From Bacillus sp. FJAT-27225 (GTDB lineage Bacteria; Bacillota; Bacilli; Bacillales; Cytobacillaceae): 64,000 nt of DNA. Each line of letters starts with the position of its first letter. The stretch's first letter is position 1. This document shows, in pieces, positions 23,127-31,424 of this stretch. The stretch lies in assembly GCF_001685025.1 (NCBI RefSeq), contig NZ_MAYU01000024.1, forward strand, positions 248,001 through 312,000, given 5' to 3'. The translations under genes and the position numbers were made by a program. The notes under the pieces were generated by a model. It was not told the DNA's origin. It searched no databases and was given only the letters and a program-made list of their open reading frames with translations.

Positions 23127-25418
23127 TTGAAAAATAAAAAAATCGGACTACTGCTTATTGCACTGCTTATGTTCTTCAATCTTCTTCCGAACGGGGCTGT
23201 TTTTGCCAACAATAGCAATAACGGAGGAGTCGCCCAGCCCAAGGAAGGGTTTGAAATGTTCAAGGTAGATTCAGAGGCTTGGAAGGATGGAACCTATAAA
23301 CATCAGGGAGGGACACTTGAGGTCAACCTTAAATTTGAAAAGGCCGGCAATAAAAAGGAAGCAAAATCTGTATCCTGGACGTCGAATATTCCTGTCTATT
23401 TCGTAAATGTAAAGGGAGGAAGAGGTGGCGATGAAACTCCTTATCCTGACGGAGCGCTATCTGGAAAAGGGTTAGCTGCACCAGATAACAAAGAAATCAG
23501 CCATATTGCTTTTTACTATAAAAAGAATGAAACTCCTGGAGAAGGAAAGAAGTCACCGGGCCAAGAACAAAAACCGCCTAAACAAGGAGAAAGCCCACGA
23601 AATGGTGGGGAAAATCCGCCAGGTAAGGGAGATGAAAATGGAAACAGCAAGACCAACAAGTTTAAAGTAAATCTTATTAATGGCTGTATGCCCCTATCAG
23701 ACCATGTATTCTTTATTCTGAATGGTAGCTCCAAAATCATTCTTGATGATTATCGTATTACCCTAAAAGACGTTGAGACAAAGGATATTGACAAAATAGG
23801 CGTTGTTTTGCAAAGCGGAAAAGAGCTTCTTTTTGAAAGGGAAGAGGTTCTCGTCGAATCGCCTAAAAACGAAAACGGTACAGTTATCTTTAAAATTGAG
23901 TGTAAAGAAGACCCACCTCCAGGGGATGGCAATAATAATCCACCAGGAGACACCACACCACCGGGAGATACCACACCGCCAGGAGACACCACACCACCAG
24001 GAGACACCACACCACCGGGAGACACTACACCACCAGAAGATAACACACCTCCAGAAGACAATAACCCGCCAAGTGATAAGGAAAAGCCTATTAAATTTAA
24101 AGTAAACTATATCAAGGGCTGCATGCCTTTAGTAGACCATGCATTTTTCATCCTCACGAATGGAAAGAGGCTAGACCTTGAAAGGAACATCGTTGAATTC
24201 AAGGATGTGACCCTTGAGGATATTGACAAGGTAGGGGTCGTCCTTAAGGATGGAAAAGAACTTATTTTCAAAAAAGAGGAAGTATTAGTAGAGTCGCCTA
24301 AAAATGAGAACGGGACAATCGTCTTTAAGATTAAATGTAAATCAGAACAGCCTCCAGCTGAGAAACCTGGCATGAGTAAAATAAAACTCATTCTAAAGGA
24401 TTGTCTTGGAACTGTTGAAAAGGCCTGGCTTGTATTAGGAGAAAACAGGGAAATAGAGTTTGATTCTCTAACTGGCAGCCTGAAGCTTGAAGATATTGGC
24501 CTCAAGGATATAAAGGGAGTAAAGGTGAAGATTGGGGACGAGTTTAAATCATACTTAATTACTGGCCAGGATATTAAGGTTAAAGTGAAGGATAATGGCA
24601 CGATTGTGATTACGATTGACTGTCCAAAACCACCGCCTGAGGGAAAGCCTGAACCAACAAAGGTAAAGCTTGTCATTGAAGACTGTATCGGCCATGTGGA
24701 GAAGGCGTGGCTTGTACTCGGGGATGGCAGAGAGATTGAATACACCAATCTTCTCGATCTAGTCCTGCAGCTTGAAAATATAAAACTAGAAAATATTACA
24801 GGCGTAAAATTAAAAATTGGCGAAGAAACAAAAACGTATCTTCTCTCAGATATAAACGTCACTGAAGAAGTAAAGGAAAATGGCGAAATTGAAATAAAAA
24901 TAAACTGTCCAAATGAGGAACCTCCAAAAGAAACGCCTGTGGAATTGTCAGTGAAAGTCATTCTTGGAAACTGCCTCGGCATAATTGAAAAAGCAGTACT
25001 GCTTCTCAAGGATGGTTCAACAGTAAACTTTACTGTTAACGGGGAGCAAGAAACCTTATCCCTTAATCTTAAAGATATAGATGTTCAGTCGGTAAAAGGA
25101 TTGATTGTAACCATGGGCGGAAAAGACCATACAATGCTTCTTTCCGATCTTGGCCAATCAGAACTGGTGATAGACGGGAATTCAATTACAATCAACATGG
25201 CATGTAAAGGGCCAGAAGACGGTACCGGCGTGATTATAGATGAGCCAAAAGTGCCGGGAGGGCCCGTACCGCCGAGTGTTCCTGGCGGAATAGGGGGAGT
25301 CAGTGAGGAGCTTCCGCGTACCGGGGAGAATAGCCAGTTTGCATTCTATTTAGCTGGATTGCTTTTCTGTATTGCCGGAACGGGAATGCTAAGGGCGTTA
25401 AGAAGGAGGACTGCCTGA
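23127..25418 (+). CDS. LPXTG-type repetitive cell-surface protein
   Basis: Exported wall-anchored protein of 763 residues. Order: signal peptide (1-27, ending AVFANN); a novel N-terminal domain (about 28-135); two related modules (GCMPLSDHVFFILN... and GCMPLVDHAFFILT..., each closed by FKI-C); a PPGDTT/PPEDN repeat linker (about 269-312); three further related modules (CLGTVEKAWLVLG, CIGHVEKAWLVLG, CLGIIEKAVLLLK). It ends with the sorting signal LPRTG (near 730), a hydrophobic helix and RRR. Each module begins with a Cys and ends with one about 75 residues on, suggesting a disulfide or metal pair. The TTG start follows AGAGGGGATAG. The upstream c-di-GMP riboswitch implies a biofilm or adhesion role (inference). 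Confidence 0.88.
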   Translation: MKNKKIGLLLIALLMFFNLLPNGAVFANNSNNGGVAQPKEGFEMFKVDSEAWKDGTYKHQGGTLEVNLKFEKAGNKKEAKSVSWTSNIPVYFVNVKGGRGGDETPYPDGALSGKGLAAPDNKEISHIAFYYKKNETPGEGKKSPGQEQKPPKQGESPRNGGENPPGKGDENGNSKTNKFKVNLINGCMPLSDHVFFILNGSSKIILDDYRITLKDVETKDIDKIGVVLQSGKELLFEREEVLVESPKNENGTVIFKIECKEDPPPGDGNNNPPGDTTPPGDTTPPGDTTPPGDTTPPGDTTPPEDNTPPEDNNPPSDKEKPIKFKVNYIKGCMPLVDHAFFILTNGKRLDLERNIVEFKDVTLEDIDKVGVVLKDGKELIFKKEEVLVESPKNENGTIVFKIKCKSEQPPAEKPGMSKIKLILKDCLGTVEKAWLVLGENREIEFDSLTGSLKLEDIGLKDIKGVKVKIGDEFKSYLITGQDIKVKVKDNGTIVITIDCPKPPPEGKPEPTKVKLVIEDCIGHVEKAWLVLGDGREIEYTNLLDLVLQLENIKLENITGVKLKIGEETKTYLLSDINVTEEVKENGEIEIKINCPNEEPPKETPVELSVKVILGNCLGIIEKAVLLLKDGSTVNFTVNGEQETLSLNLKDIDVQSVKGLIVTMGGKDHTMLLSDLGQSELVIDGNSITINMACKGPEDGTGVIIDEPKVPGGPVPPSVPGGIGGVSEELPRTGENSQFAFYLAGLLFCIAGTGMLRALRRRTA
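23936..24060 (+). repeat. 18-bp tandem coding repeat (PPGDTT)
   Basis: Tandem copies of CCACCGGGAGACACCACA-like units encode PPGDTT five to six times, passing into PPEDNT and PPEDNN. They lie between two homologous modules of the surface protein and form a Pro-rich spacer. Copy number is probably variable. Confidence 0.8.
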
Positions 25419-25429
25419 AGAAATGAGGG

Positions 25430-25461
25430 AGAGGGAGACTAAGTTCTCCCTCTGTTTTTTA
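25430..25461 (+). terminator. Terminator between surface protein and sortase
   Basis: Nine-bp stem AGAGGGAGA/TCTCCCTCT with T6. Confidence 0.85.
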
Positions 25462-25513
25462 GCTGATATTTAATAGTTAAAGAAGTTCGAGACTGGAACA
25501 AAGGGTGATGAAA

Positions 25514-26209
25514 ATGAGAAGGATTACAGCCGTATTATTGATTTTAATCGGGCTGGTGCTAATCGCTTACCCCTCCGGCAAAAACCTTTACAGTGATTAC
25601 ATGCAGAAAAAAATAATTCGGGAATGGGAAGCCAGTGGAGAAGAGTTTTTGGAAATTGACAATCGTGCTAGAAACAGCCTCAGCCAGCTAACGGAAATAT
25701 TCGAAGGGTCCCTTGATGCAGCTCCGATTGAGGCAGCGGGTTCAGCAGCAAAGCAAACCACTGGGGCCAAGAAAAAGAAACACGCTAACAAAGACAAAGA
25801 ACCTAAAGAAAAATCTCATGTTCTTGGAGTGATAGAAATTAAGAAGATAGGAGTACAGCTTCCGCTACTGGAGGGAGCGACCACGGAGAATATGAAATAT
25901 GGAGCGGGGCATCTGACAGGCACTGCCTATCCGGGGGAAGCCGGGAATGCCGCCATTGCCGCGCATAGAAGCAGGTCGTTTGGGAGGATGTTTAACAGGC
26001 TTGGAGAACTCGAGTCAGGGGATAGTATCGTTATTAAAAACAAACAACAAACTTATAAATACAAGGTCTTTAAAATTTCCATTGTTACTCCGGTTGATAC
26101 ATCGGTTTTAAGGGGAAATGGAGATGATAGAATGTTGACCCTGATCACCTGTGATCCAGTCGATACTGCAACACACCGATTAATCATCCATGCCAAGCTG
26201 GTTCCCTAA
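25514..26209 (+). CDS. Sortase, probably class D
   Basis: Membrane-bound transpeptidase that cleaves LPXTG-like signals and joins proteins to peptidoglycan. The 231-residue product has an N-terminal membrane anchor (ITAVLLILIGLVLIAYPSG), a Lys-rich linker, and the sortase barrel with His151 (AAHRSR), Cys213 (LITCDP) and Arg222 (THRLIIHAK). It sits next to the LPRTG protein that is its likely substrate. The best ribosome spacing (AAGGG) points to the ATG at 25514; two earlier in-frame starts lie too close to that site. A terminator separates it from the upstream gene, so it may have its own promoter or rely on read-through. The class is judged from length and topology. Confidence 0.9.
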   Translation: MRRITAVLLILIGLVLIAYPSGKNLYSDYMQKKIIREWEASGEEFLEIDNRARNSLSQLTEIFEGSLDAAPIEAAGSAAKQTTGAKKKKHANKDKEPKEKSHVLGVIEIKKIGVQLPLLEGATTENMKYGAGHLTGTAYPGEAGNAAIAAHRSRSFGRMFNRLGELESGDSIVIKNKQQTYKYKVFKISIVTPVDTSVLRGNGDDRMLTLITCDPVDTATHRLIIHAKLVP

Positions 26210-26307
26210 ACTGACAAGGTCTTTACGTTGGGAAATTACTCCAAAAGGTTGTAGAACTTTAGCTTGCCAGCAACTATACTTTTAGATGAAGAGAAAATAA
26301 ACTGACT

Positions 26308-26413
26308 CTTATCCGAAATGGCAAACCTGTTGAAAGGCAGGGACGCAAAGCCAAAGGGCCTCCCCCAAAAAAATTTTGGACAGGCAGCCTGGTTACCGAA
26401 AGGGAGTTTTTTT
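26308..26413 (+). ncRNA. Second c-di-GMP-I (GEMM) riboswitch, no downstream gene
   Basis: The core reads GGCAAACC-TGTTGAAAGGCA-GGGACGCAAAGCC (26320-26352). Then come GGGCCTCCCC, a loop, and GGCAGCCTGGTTACCGAAAGGG, including the conserved GGTTACCG of the class. GGGAG followed by T7 (26402-26413) can pair with CTCCC at about 26360 as a terminator. It lies about 100 bp after the sortase stop. No reading frame follows for more than 600 bp. Confidence 0.87.
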
Positions 26414-26935
26414 GCGCAAATTTTTAGTATTCTGCTAGTTTTTCTGATATTTCCGCCAATTGAACCAGTTGTTGTGAATGCCTAAATGGTACTTGTCCAA
26501 ACTCCGCCCATTGCCACATACATACAGATTCCCTCCCCAAAGGAAGTATATCGGCCGGAAGCAAAGCACATCGGGTAAAAAAGTAAAAGTAGGCATTTCA
26601 TAGAGTGGCAGAACGTACTATTACAAATCTTCCAGCCAATGGCTCATTAACCCAACAAAATGAATAGTAGCAAGCCGCCTCCAGGCCTATATCTAAACAG
26701 TCAGGTGGTTTTTGATTGTGTATATAATCAAGGCGATTTATATGGTCTAAATATCTCAATCAGAGCATGCACTCGGGTGAAATAGGATTTTGAAACCCAT
26801 TGGACTGGCCGGCAGGTTTTAAGAAGGCAATTACTTTGGGAAACTGTCCTTTACATGGATGAAAAAGGCCTGTACTGAATACATATAGTAAGGAATTACG
26901 GTAAGGATGCTTCATAAAGGACGGTGACAATTTAG
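26414..26935. other. Gene-free stretch downstream of second riboswitch
   Basis: About 520 bp with no supportable reading frame on either strand and no repeat I recognise. It may be a long leader, an RNA, or the remains of a lost riboswitch target. Confidence 0.5.
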
Positions 26936-26942
26936 AATATTT

Positions 26943-26999
26943 TGTCGATAAAAATGAGAAACAAACTCACTCTTCTTTTTATATCAGGGTTTATCGACA
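26943..26999. promoter_or_regulatory. Long-spaced inverted repeat at the nuo promoter
   Basis: Perfect 10-bp inverted repeat TGTCGATAAA (26943-26952) and TTTATCGACA (26990-26999), 37 bp apart. The right arm covers the -35 element of the nuo promoter. It looks like a paired operator. Confidence 0.5.
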
Positions 27000-27022
27000 C
27001 ACAAATCCAACAATGCTATAAT
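26994..27022 (+). promoter_or_regulatory. Sigma-A promoter of the nuo operon
   Basis: TCGACA (26994-26999), a 17-bp spacer and TATAAT (27017-27022) with an extended TGC before it. Confidence 0.75.
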
Positions 27023-27080
27023 TGTATTCGGTTACATGTTTAACAAGTGTGAAAATTCTACAACATTGGAGGGGATGGGC

Positions 27081-27455
27081 ATGGATTTGCTGAATGTATA
27101 TCAGAATAATTATCTGATAGTTTTTGTGTTTCTGTGTCTCGGGATTTTGCTGCCGATTGTGGCACTGTTTTTAGGAAAGCTTCTGCGTCCACATAAACCA
27201 AGTGATGCGAAGTATACCACTTATGAAAGCGGGATTGAACCGTTTCACGATTCACGAGTGCAATTCAATGTCCGGTATTATATTTTTGCCCTAATGTTCG
27301 TTATTTTTGATGTGGAAACAGTGTTTTTGTATCCATGGGCAGTAGCCTATGATAAGCTCGGGATTTTTGCATTGATCGAAATGCTGATTTTCGCATTGAT
27401 GCTTGTGCTCGGGCTTGTTTATGCTTGGAAAAAGAAGGTGTTGAAATGGAACTAA
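27081..27455 (+). CDS. nuoA: NADH-quinone oxidoreductase subunit A
   Basis: Small membrane subunit of complex I (124 residues, three helices). The family signature [40 protein letters not shown] is complete; its Glu and Asp residues line the proton path near the quinone site. ATG 27081 follows GGAGGGG by six bases; an ATG at 27075 would touch that site. It is the first gene of an 11-gene operon with a promoter at 26994-27022 and overlaps nuoB by 10 bp. Confidence 0.96.
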   Translation: MDLLNVYQNNYLIVFVFLCLGILLPIVALFLGKLLRPHKPSDAKYTTYESGIEPFHDSRVQFNVRYYIFALMFVIFDVETVFLYPWAVAYDKLGIFALIEMLIFALMLVLGLVYAWKKKVLKWN

Positions 27456-27958
27456 AATTGGACAACATATCTCCTCATGAAATGGAAGAAATGAAGCGGA
27501 ATGTCTTTTTGACTACCCTTGAACAGGTAAAAGCCTGGGCAAGAAGCAATTCCCTCTATCCAATGACTTTTGGGCTCGCTTGCTGCGCAATTGAAATGAT
27601 GGGGGTCGGAGCAGCCAATTATGACCTTGACCGTTTTGGATCCTTCTTTAGAAATTCTCCCCGGCAATCTGATGTCATGATTGTTTCCGGGACGGTCACG
27701 AAAAAAATGGCACCGATTGTCCGGCGCCTTTATGACCAAATGCCGGAACCAAAATGGGTAATCGCTATGGGTTCCTGTGCAACTGCCGGAGGTCCATATA
27801 TCCATTCCTATTCAGTTGTAAAAGGCGTGGATCAAATTATTCCGGTCGATGTATATATTCCCGGCTGCCCGCCAAATCCGGCAGCCCTGATCTATGGTAT
27901 CAATAAACTTAAAGAAAAGATTCGGTACGAGGCGAAGACGGGGAAGAAGGTGATCTAA
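27446..27958 (+). CDS. nuoB: NADH-quinone oxidoreductase subunit B
   Basis: Peripheral-arm subunit (170 residues) that carries iron-sulfur cluster N2, the electron donor to quinone. Cluster ligands are visible: the tandem Cys in [11 protein letters not shown], Cys in [11 protein letters not shown] and Cys in PGCPPNP. The ATG at 27446 lies inside the end of nuoA after AAGGTG, indicating coupled translation. Confidence 0.97.
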   Translation: MELKLDNISPHEMEEMKRNVFLTTLEQVKAWARSNSLYPMTFGLACCAIEMMGVGAANYDLDRFGSFFRNSPRQSDVMIVSGTVTKKMAPIVRRLYDQMPEPKWVIAMGSCATAGGPYIHSYSVVKGVDQIIPVDVYIPGCPPNPAALIYGINKLKEKIRYEAKTGKKVI

Positions 27959-27961
27959 CCG

Positions 27962-29266
27962 ATGAGCGGGGAGAAAGATCTTGAGCAACTAAAAAAGGAA
28001 GCAGTAGAGAAAGCAAAGGCAGCCGCGGCCGCAAAACGTGCGGCGAAAGCAGCACAGGAAGCGTCCAAGGCCAATGAGCCTGTACATAACGTTCCGCAGG
28101 CTGAACCTGAAAAACCTGTACAACAATCTGCAGATAATGAGGAACTAGCCCAAAAGAAAGCAGCAGCGGCAGCGAAAGCAAAGGCAGCTGCACTCGCGAA
28201 GCAGAGGCGTGAATCCGGGACAGGGGAAATGAGCCAGGAAAAGGCCCAGCCAGCGGAAACACCTCAACAATTAATTGAGGATGAAGATTTAGCGAAGAAA
28301 AAGGCGGCAGCCGCTGCGAAGGCGAAGGCAGCTGCACTAGCGAAACAACGGCGTGAAGCTGGAAACGCCGAACAGCCTCAAAACTCCCAGCCGGTAGAAG
28401 GAACTGTACCTGAAACTGGTGACGATTCCGATTTAGCAAAGAAAAAGGCAGCTGCGGCTGCGAAGGCAAAAGCAGCAGCTGCAGCAAAGGCAAAGGCGGC
28501 AGCACTCGCAAAACAGTCAGGCGAAGCAGGTGCTGAGGCAGCGGGCGATGATGAAAAAGCAAAAGCAATCGCTGCGGCGAAGGCAAAAGCGGCAGCTGCA
28601 GCAAAGGCAAAGGCAGCCGCACTCGCAAAACAGTCGGGCGAAGCAGGTGCTGAGGCAGCCGGCGATGACGAAAAAGCAAAAGCCATCGCTGCCGCGAAGG
28701 CGAAAGCTGCAGCAGCTGCAAAGGCACGTGCTGCAGCATCAGCAAAAGGCGGCGCTGAGAAGGAAGAAACAGCACCGGCAGCTCCTTCTCCTAACCAAGT
28801 TTATCTTAATAAGTATGTAAAAGTGATTGAAGAGCATCTTGGCAAGGATGTTTTGGAAGATTCCTATATTAATAAACTTTCAAAGGATGTCCCTACACTT
28901 GTAGCCAAGAAGGAAACCTACTACAAGGTCGCCCAGTTCCTTAAATTCAATGAACAGCTCAGCTTTGACTATCTATCGGAGCTGCACGGGTCGGACTTTG
29001 AGACACATATGGAATTGTATGTTCACTTGTACTCATACAAAAATCGCCAATCTGTGGCTTTGAAAGTGAAAGTTGATCGTGACGAGCCAACAATCGAATC
29101 CCTCCATCCGTTATGGGCAGGTGCAAACTGGCCTGAATGTGAAGCCTATGATTTGCTGGGGATTACATTTACAGGACATCCGAATTTGCATAGGATCCTC
29201 CTGGGAGAAGATTGGGTAGGCCATCCACTAAGAAAAGACTACGAGCAGTACGACGTGGAGGTGTAA
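27962..29266 (+). CDS. nuoC: NADH-quinone oxidoreductase subunit C with long Ala/Lys-rich extension
   Basis: Peripheral-arm subunit of complex I. The conserved NuoC domain occupies about residues 278-434 and ends with the signature WPECEAYDLLGITFTGHPNLHRILL and GHPLRKDY. The first 277 residues are low-complexity. They contain blocks of KKAAAAAKAKAAALAKQ separated by acidic linkers, including two nearly identical 39-residue units (SGEAGAEAAGDDEKAKAIAAA...). They are likely helical and strongly basic. Typical bacterial NuoC is about 150-220 residues, so the extension is the odd feature. There is no frameshift and the ATG follows GAAGGTGAT four bases after nuoB, so the extension seems truly translated. 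A role in docking an unknown electron-input partner is speculation. Confidence 0.93.
   Translation: MSGEKDLEQLKKEAVEKAKAAAAAKRAAKAAQEASKANEPVHNVPQAEPEKPVQQSADNEELAQKKAAAAAKAKAAALAKQRRESGTGEMSQEKAQPAETPQQLIEDEDLAKKKAAAAAKAKAAALAKQRREAGNAEQPQNSQPVEGTVPETGDDSDLAKKKAAAAAKAKAAAAAKAKAAALAKQSGEAGAEAAGDDEKAKAIAAAKAKAAAAAKAKAAALAKQSGEAGAEAAGDDEKAKAIAAAKAKAAAAAKARAAASAKGGAEKEETAPAAPSPNQVYLNKYVKVIEEHLGKDVLEDSYINKLSKDVPTLVAKKETYYKVAQFLKFNEQLSFDYLSELHGSDFETHMELYVHLYSYKNRQSVALKVKVDRDEPTIESLHPLWAGANWPECEAYDLLGITFTGHPNLHRILLGEDWVGHPLRKDYEQYDVEV
28500..28760 (+). repeat. 117-bp tandem coding repeat in nuoC
   Basis: Two near-identical tandem units of about 117 bp encode GEAGAEAAGDDEKAKAIAAAKAKAAAAAKAKAAALAKQ-type sequence. 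Related shorter blocks occur upstream at about 28141-28200, 28296-28350 and 28434-28515. Confidence 0.8.
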
Positions 29267-29269
29267 CCT

Positions 29270-30370
29270 GTGATACGAACTGAAGAAATGCTGCTGAATG
29301 TAGGGCCTCAGCACCCAAGTACCCACGGAGTGTTCCGGCTTGTCGTCAAAATTGATGGAGAAATCATTACGGATGCACAGCCGGTGATTGGATATTTGCA
29401 CCGCGGAACTGAAAAGATTGCTGAAAATCTTCAATATACACAAATCATTCCATATACAGACCGGATGGATTACATTTCATCAATGACAAATAATTATGTA
29501 ATCTGCCATGCAGTTGAAACGATGATGAATATCCAGGTACCGGAAAGGGCGGAATACCTTAGAGTCATTGCAATGGAATTGAATAGGGTTGCTAGCCATC
29601 TTGTCTGGTGGGGAACATATCTGCTTGACTTGGGTGCAACTAGCCCATTCATTTATGCTTTCAGAGAACGTGAAATGATTATCAATATGCTCAATGAGCT
29701 TTCCGGCGGCCGTTTGACCTTCAACTATATGCGTGTTGGAGGCGTAAAATGGGATGCGCCTGAAGGCTGGATTGATAAAGTAAAAGAATTTATCCCATAC
29801 ATGAGGGAACAGCTTAAAGGCTATCATCAGCTTGTAACTGGCAATGAAATCTTTAGGAATAGGGTAAAGGGCGTGGGCCGCTATTCAAAGGAAACGGCAA
29901 TCCAATATTCATTGACCGGCCCGAATCTAAGGTGTACAGGTGTCAAATATGATTTACGCAAGGATGAACCTTACTCGATTTATGACCGGTTTAATTTTGA
30001 CGTGATTACCGAGGAGGGCGGCGATGCCTGGGCCCGTTACCATGTCCGCACCCGTGAAATCGAGGAATCTTTGAAAATACTTGAACAGGCGTGCGAGCAA
30101 TTCCCGGAGGAAGGGGAAATCCTCGCCAAGGTACCGAAGATTATCAAGGCTCCAAAAGGTGAAGCATATGTCAGAATTGAATCACCGCGCGGGGAAATCG
30201 GCTGCTATATTGCAAGTGATGGAAAAAAAGAGCCATATCGCCTTAAATTCAGAAGACCTTCCTTCTATAACCTGCAAATCCTGCCGAAGCTGCTGGTCGG
30301 TGAAAATATGGCGAATATGATTGCGATTCTGGGGGCTATTGATATTGTCCTCGGGGAGGTGGATGGGTAA
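29270..30370 (+). CDS. nuoD: NADH-quinone oxidoreductase subunit D
   Basis: Peripheral-arm subunit of 366 residues derived from the large subunit of NiFe hydrogenases, forming the quinone cavity with NuoB. It begins with MLLNVGPQHPSTHGVFRLV, whose His lies at the quinone site, and has RGTEKIAENLQYTQIIPYTDRMDY and the C-terminal ANMIAILGAIDIVLGEVDG. Nickel-binding cysteines are absent, as expected. The start is GTG after GGAGGTG, three bases beyond nuoC. The stop overlaps nuoH by one base. Confidence 0.97.
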   Translation: MIRTEEMLLNVGPQHPSTHGVFRLVVKIDGEIITDAQPVIGYLHRGTEKIAENLQYTQIIPYTDRMDYISSMTNNYVICHAVETMMNIQVPERAEYLRVIAMELNRVASHLVWWGTYLLDLGATSPFIYAFREREMIINMLNELSGGRLTFNYMRVGGVKWDAPEGWIDKVKEFIPYMREQLKGYHQLVTGNEIFRNRVKGVGRYSKETAIQYSLTGPNLRCTGVKYDLRKDEPYSIYDRFNFDVITEEGGDAWARYHVRTREIEESLKILEQACEQFPEEGEILAKVPKIIKAPKGEAYVRIESPRGEIGCYIASDGKKEPYRLKFRRPSFYNLQILPKLLVGENMANMIAILGAIDIVLGEVDG

Positions 30371-31380
30371 TGATACAAAATTTGCTTTCCTCAACCCCGG
30401 GGCTGGCCAACTTTGCTATCTTTTTCTTGCTAACCACGGTGTTCCTGCTCGTTGTTCTAGGCTTCGTAACGTATGGCATTCTCGCGGAACGAAAGGTCAT
30501 GGGCTTCATGCAAATGCGGCATGGCCCGAACCAGGTTGGCGGACGCTGGGGATTGCTTCAGACAGTGGCGGACGTATTAAAGCTTCTGCTAAAGGAAGAC
30601 ATTATTCCGAAGGCAGCTGACCGGCCGCTTTTCATACTGGCTCCAGTGATCGCTTTTGCACCTTCCTTTATGGTACTCGCGGCAATTCCATTTACAGATG
30701 CATTTCAATTTGCTGATATTGGTGTCGGGCTTCTCTACTATATAGCGGTATCAGGTTTGACTACCTTTGGTATCCTCATCGGCTCTTGGGGTTCAAATAA
30801 CAAGTATGCATTGCTCGGCGGCATGAGAGCAGCAGCCCAGATGATATCCTATGAAATACCGCTTGTTATGTCAGTACTTGGTATCATCCTGCTGACGGGA
30901 AGCCTGAACTTGAACGACATTGTCGACGCTCAGAAAAATGGGTGGTATATCATTCTGCAGCCTATTGGATTTCTTGTCTTCCTGGTGGCGTCCGTTGCAG
31001 AGTTAAACCGTGTCCCATTCGACCTCCCAGAAGGGGAATCTGAAATTATTTCAGGATACCATATCGAATACTCAGGCTTTAGATGGGCATTTTTTATGCT
31101 TGCGGAATATGTGTACATGTTTGGAATGGCAGCTCTAACTACAGTGTTATTCCTGGGCGGATGGCTGCCACCTTTGGAGATTCTCAATTTTATTCCGGGA
31201 GCAGTCTGGTTCTCGCTTAAATTTAGTTTAATTATTTTTATCCTGATATGGTTCAGGTCCACATTCCCGCGTTTCCGCGCAGATAAACTAATGGAATTTG
31301 GCTGGAAGGTCCTTCTTCCGGTTGCGTTGGCTAACGTTTTCCTAACTGCGCTTATTAAAGAACTCTTGGAACTCTTTTAG
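30370..31380 (+). CDS. nuoH: NADH-quinone oxidoreductase subunit H
   Basis: Membrane subunit (336 residues, eight or nine helices) at the junction of the two arms. It shows [58 protein letters not shown] and [32 protein letters not shown]-like conserved loops (here [20 protein letters not shown]). The ATG overlaps the nuoD stop (TAATG). Confidence 0.97.
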   Translation: [336 protein letters not shown]

Positions 31381-31424
31381 CGAATAGGAATTTGTCTTAA
31401 ATGATTGAAATAAGGGGTGAGAAC

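Noticed and set aside
24107-25009. Minus-strand 300-codon frame inside the surface protein gene
   Set aside because: Antisense of a clearly coding repetitive gene with signal peptide and LPRTG signal; Ser/Phe-rich composition and no ribosome site.
27045-27064. Rex box downstream of the nuo promoter (GTGTGAAAATTCTACAAC)
   Set aside because: Half-sites are three rather than four bases apart and the second half is degenerate; too weak beside the atp site.
27909-28775. Minus-strand 288-codon Leu/Pro-rich frame
   Set aside because: Mirror of the GC-rich Ala/Lys repeats of nuoC; composition is an artefact of the antisense strand.
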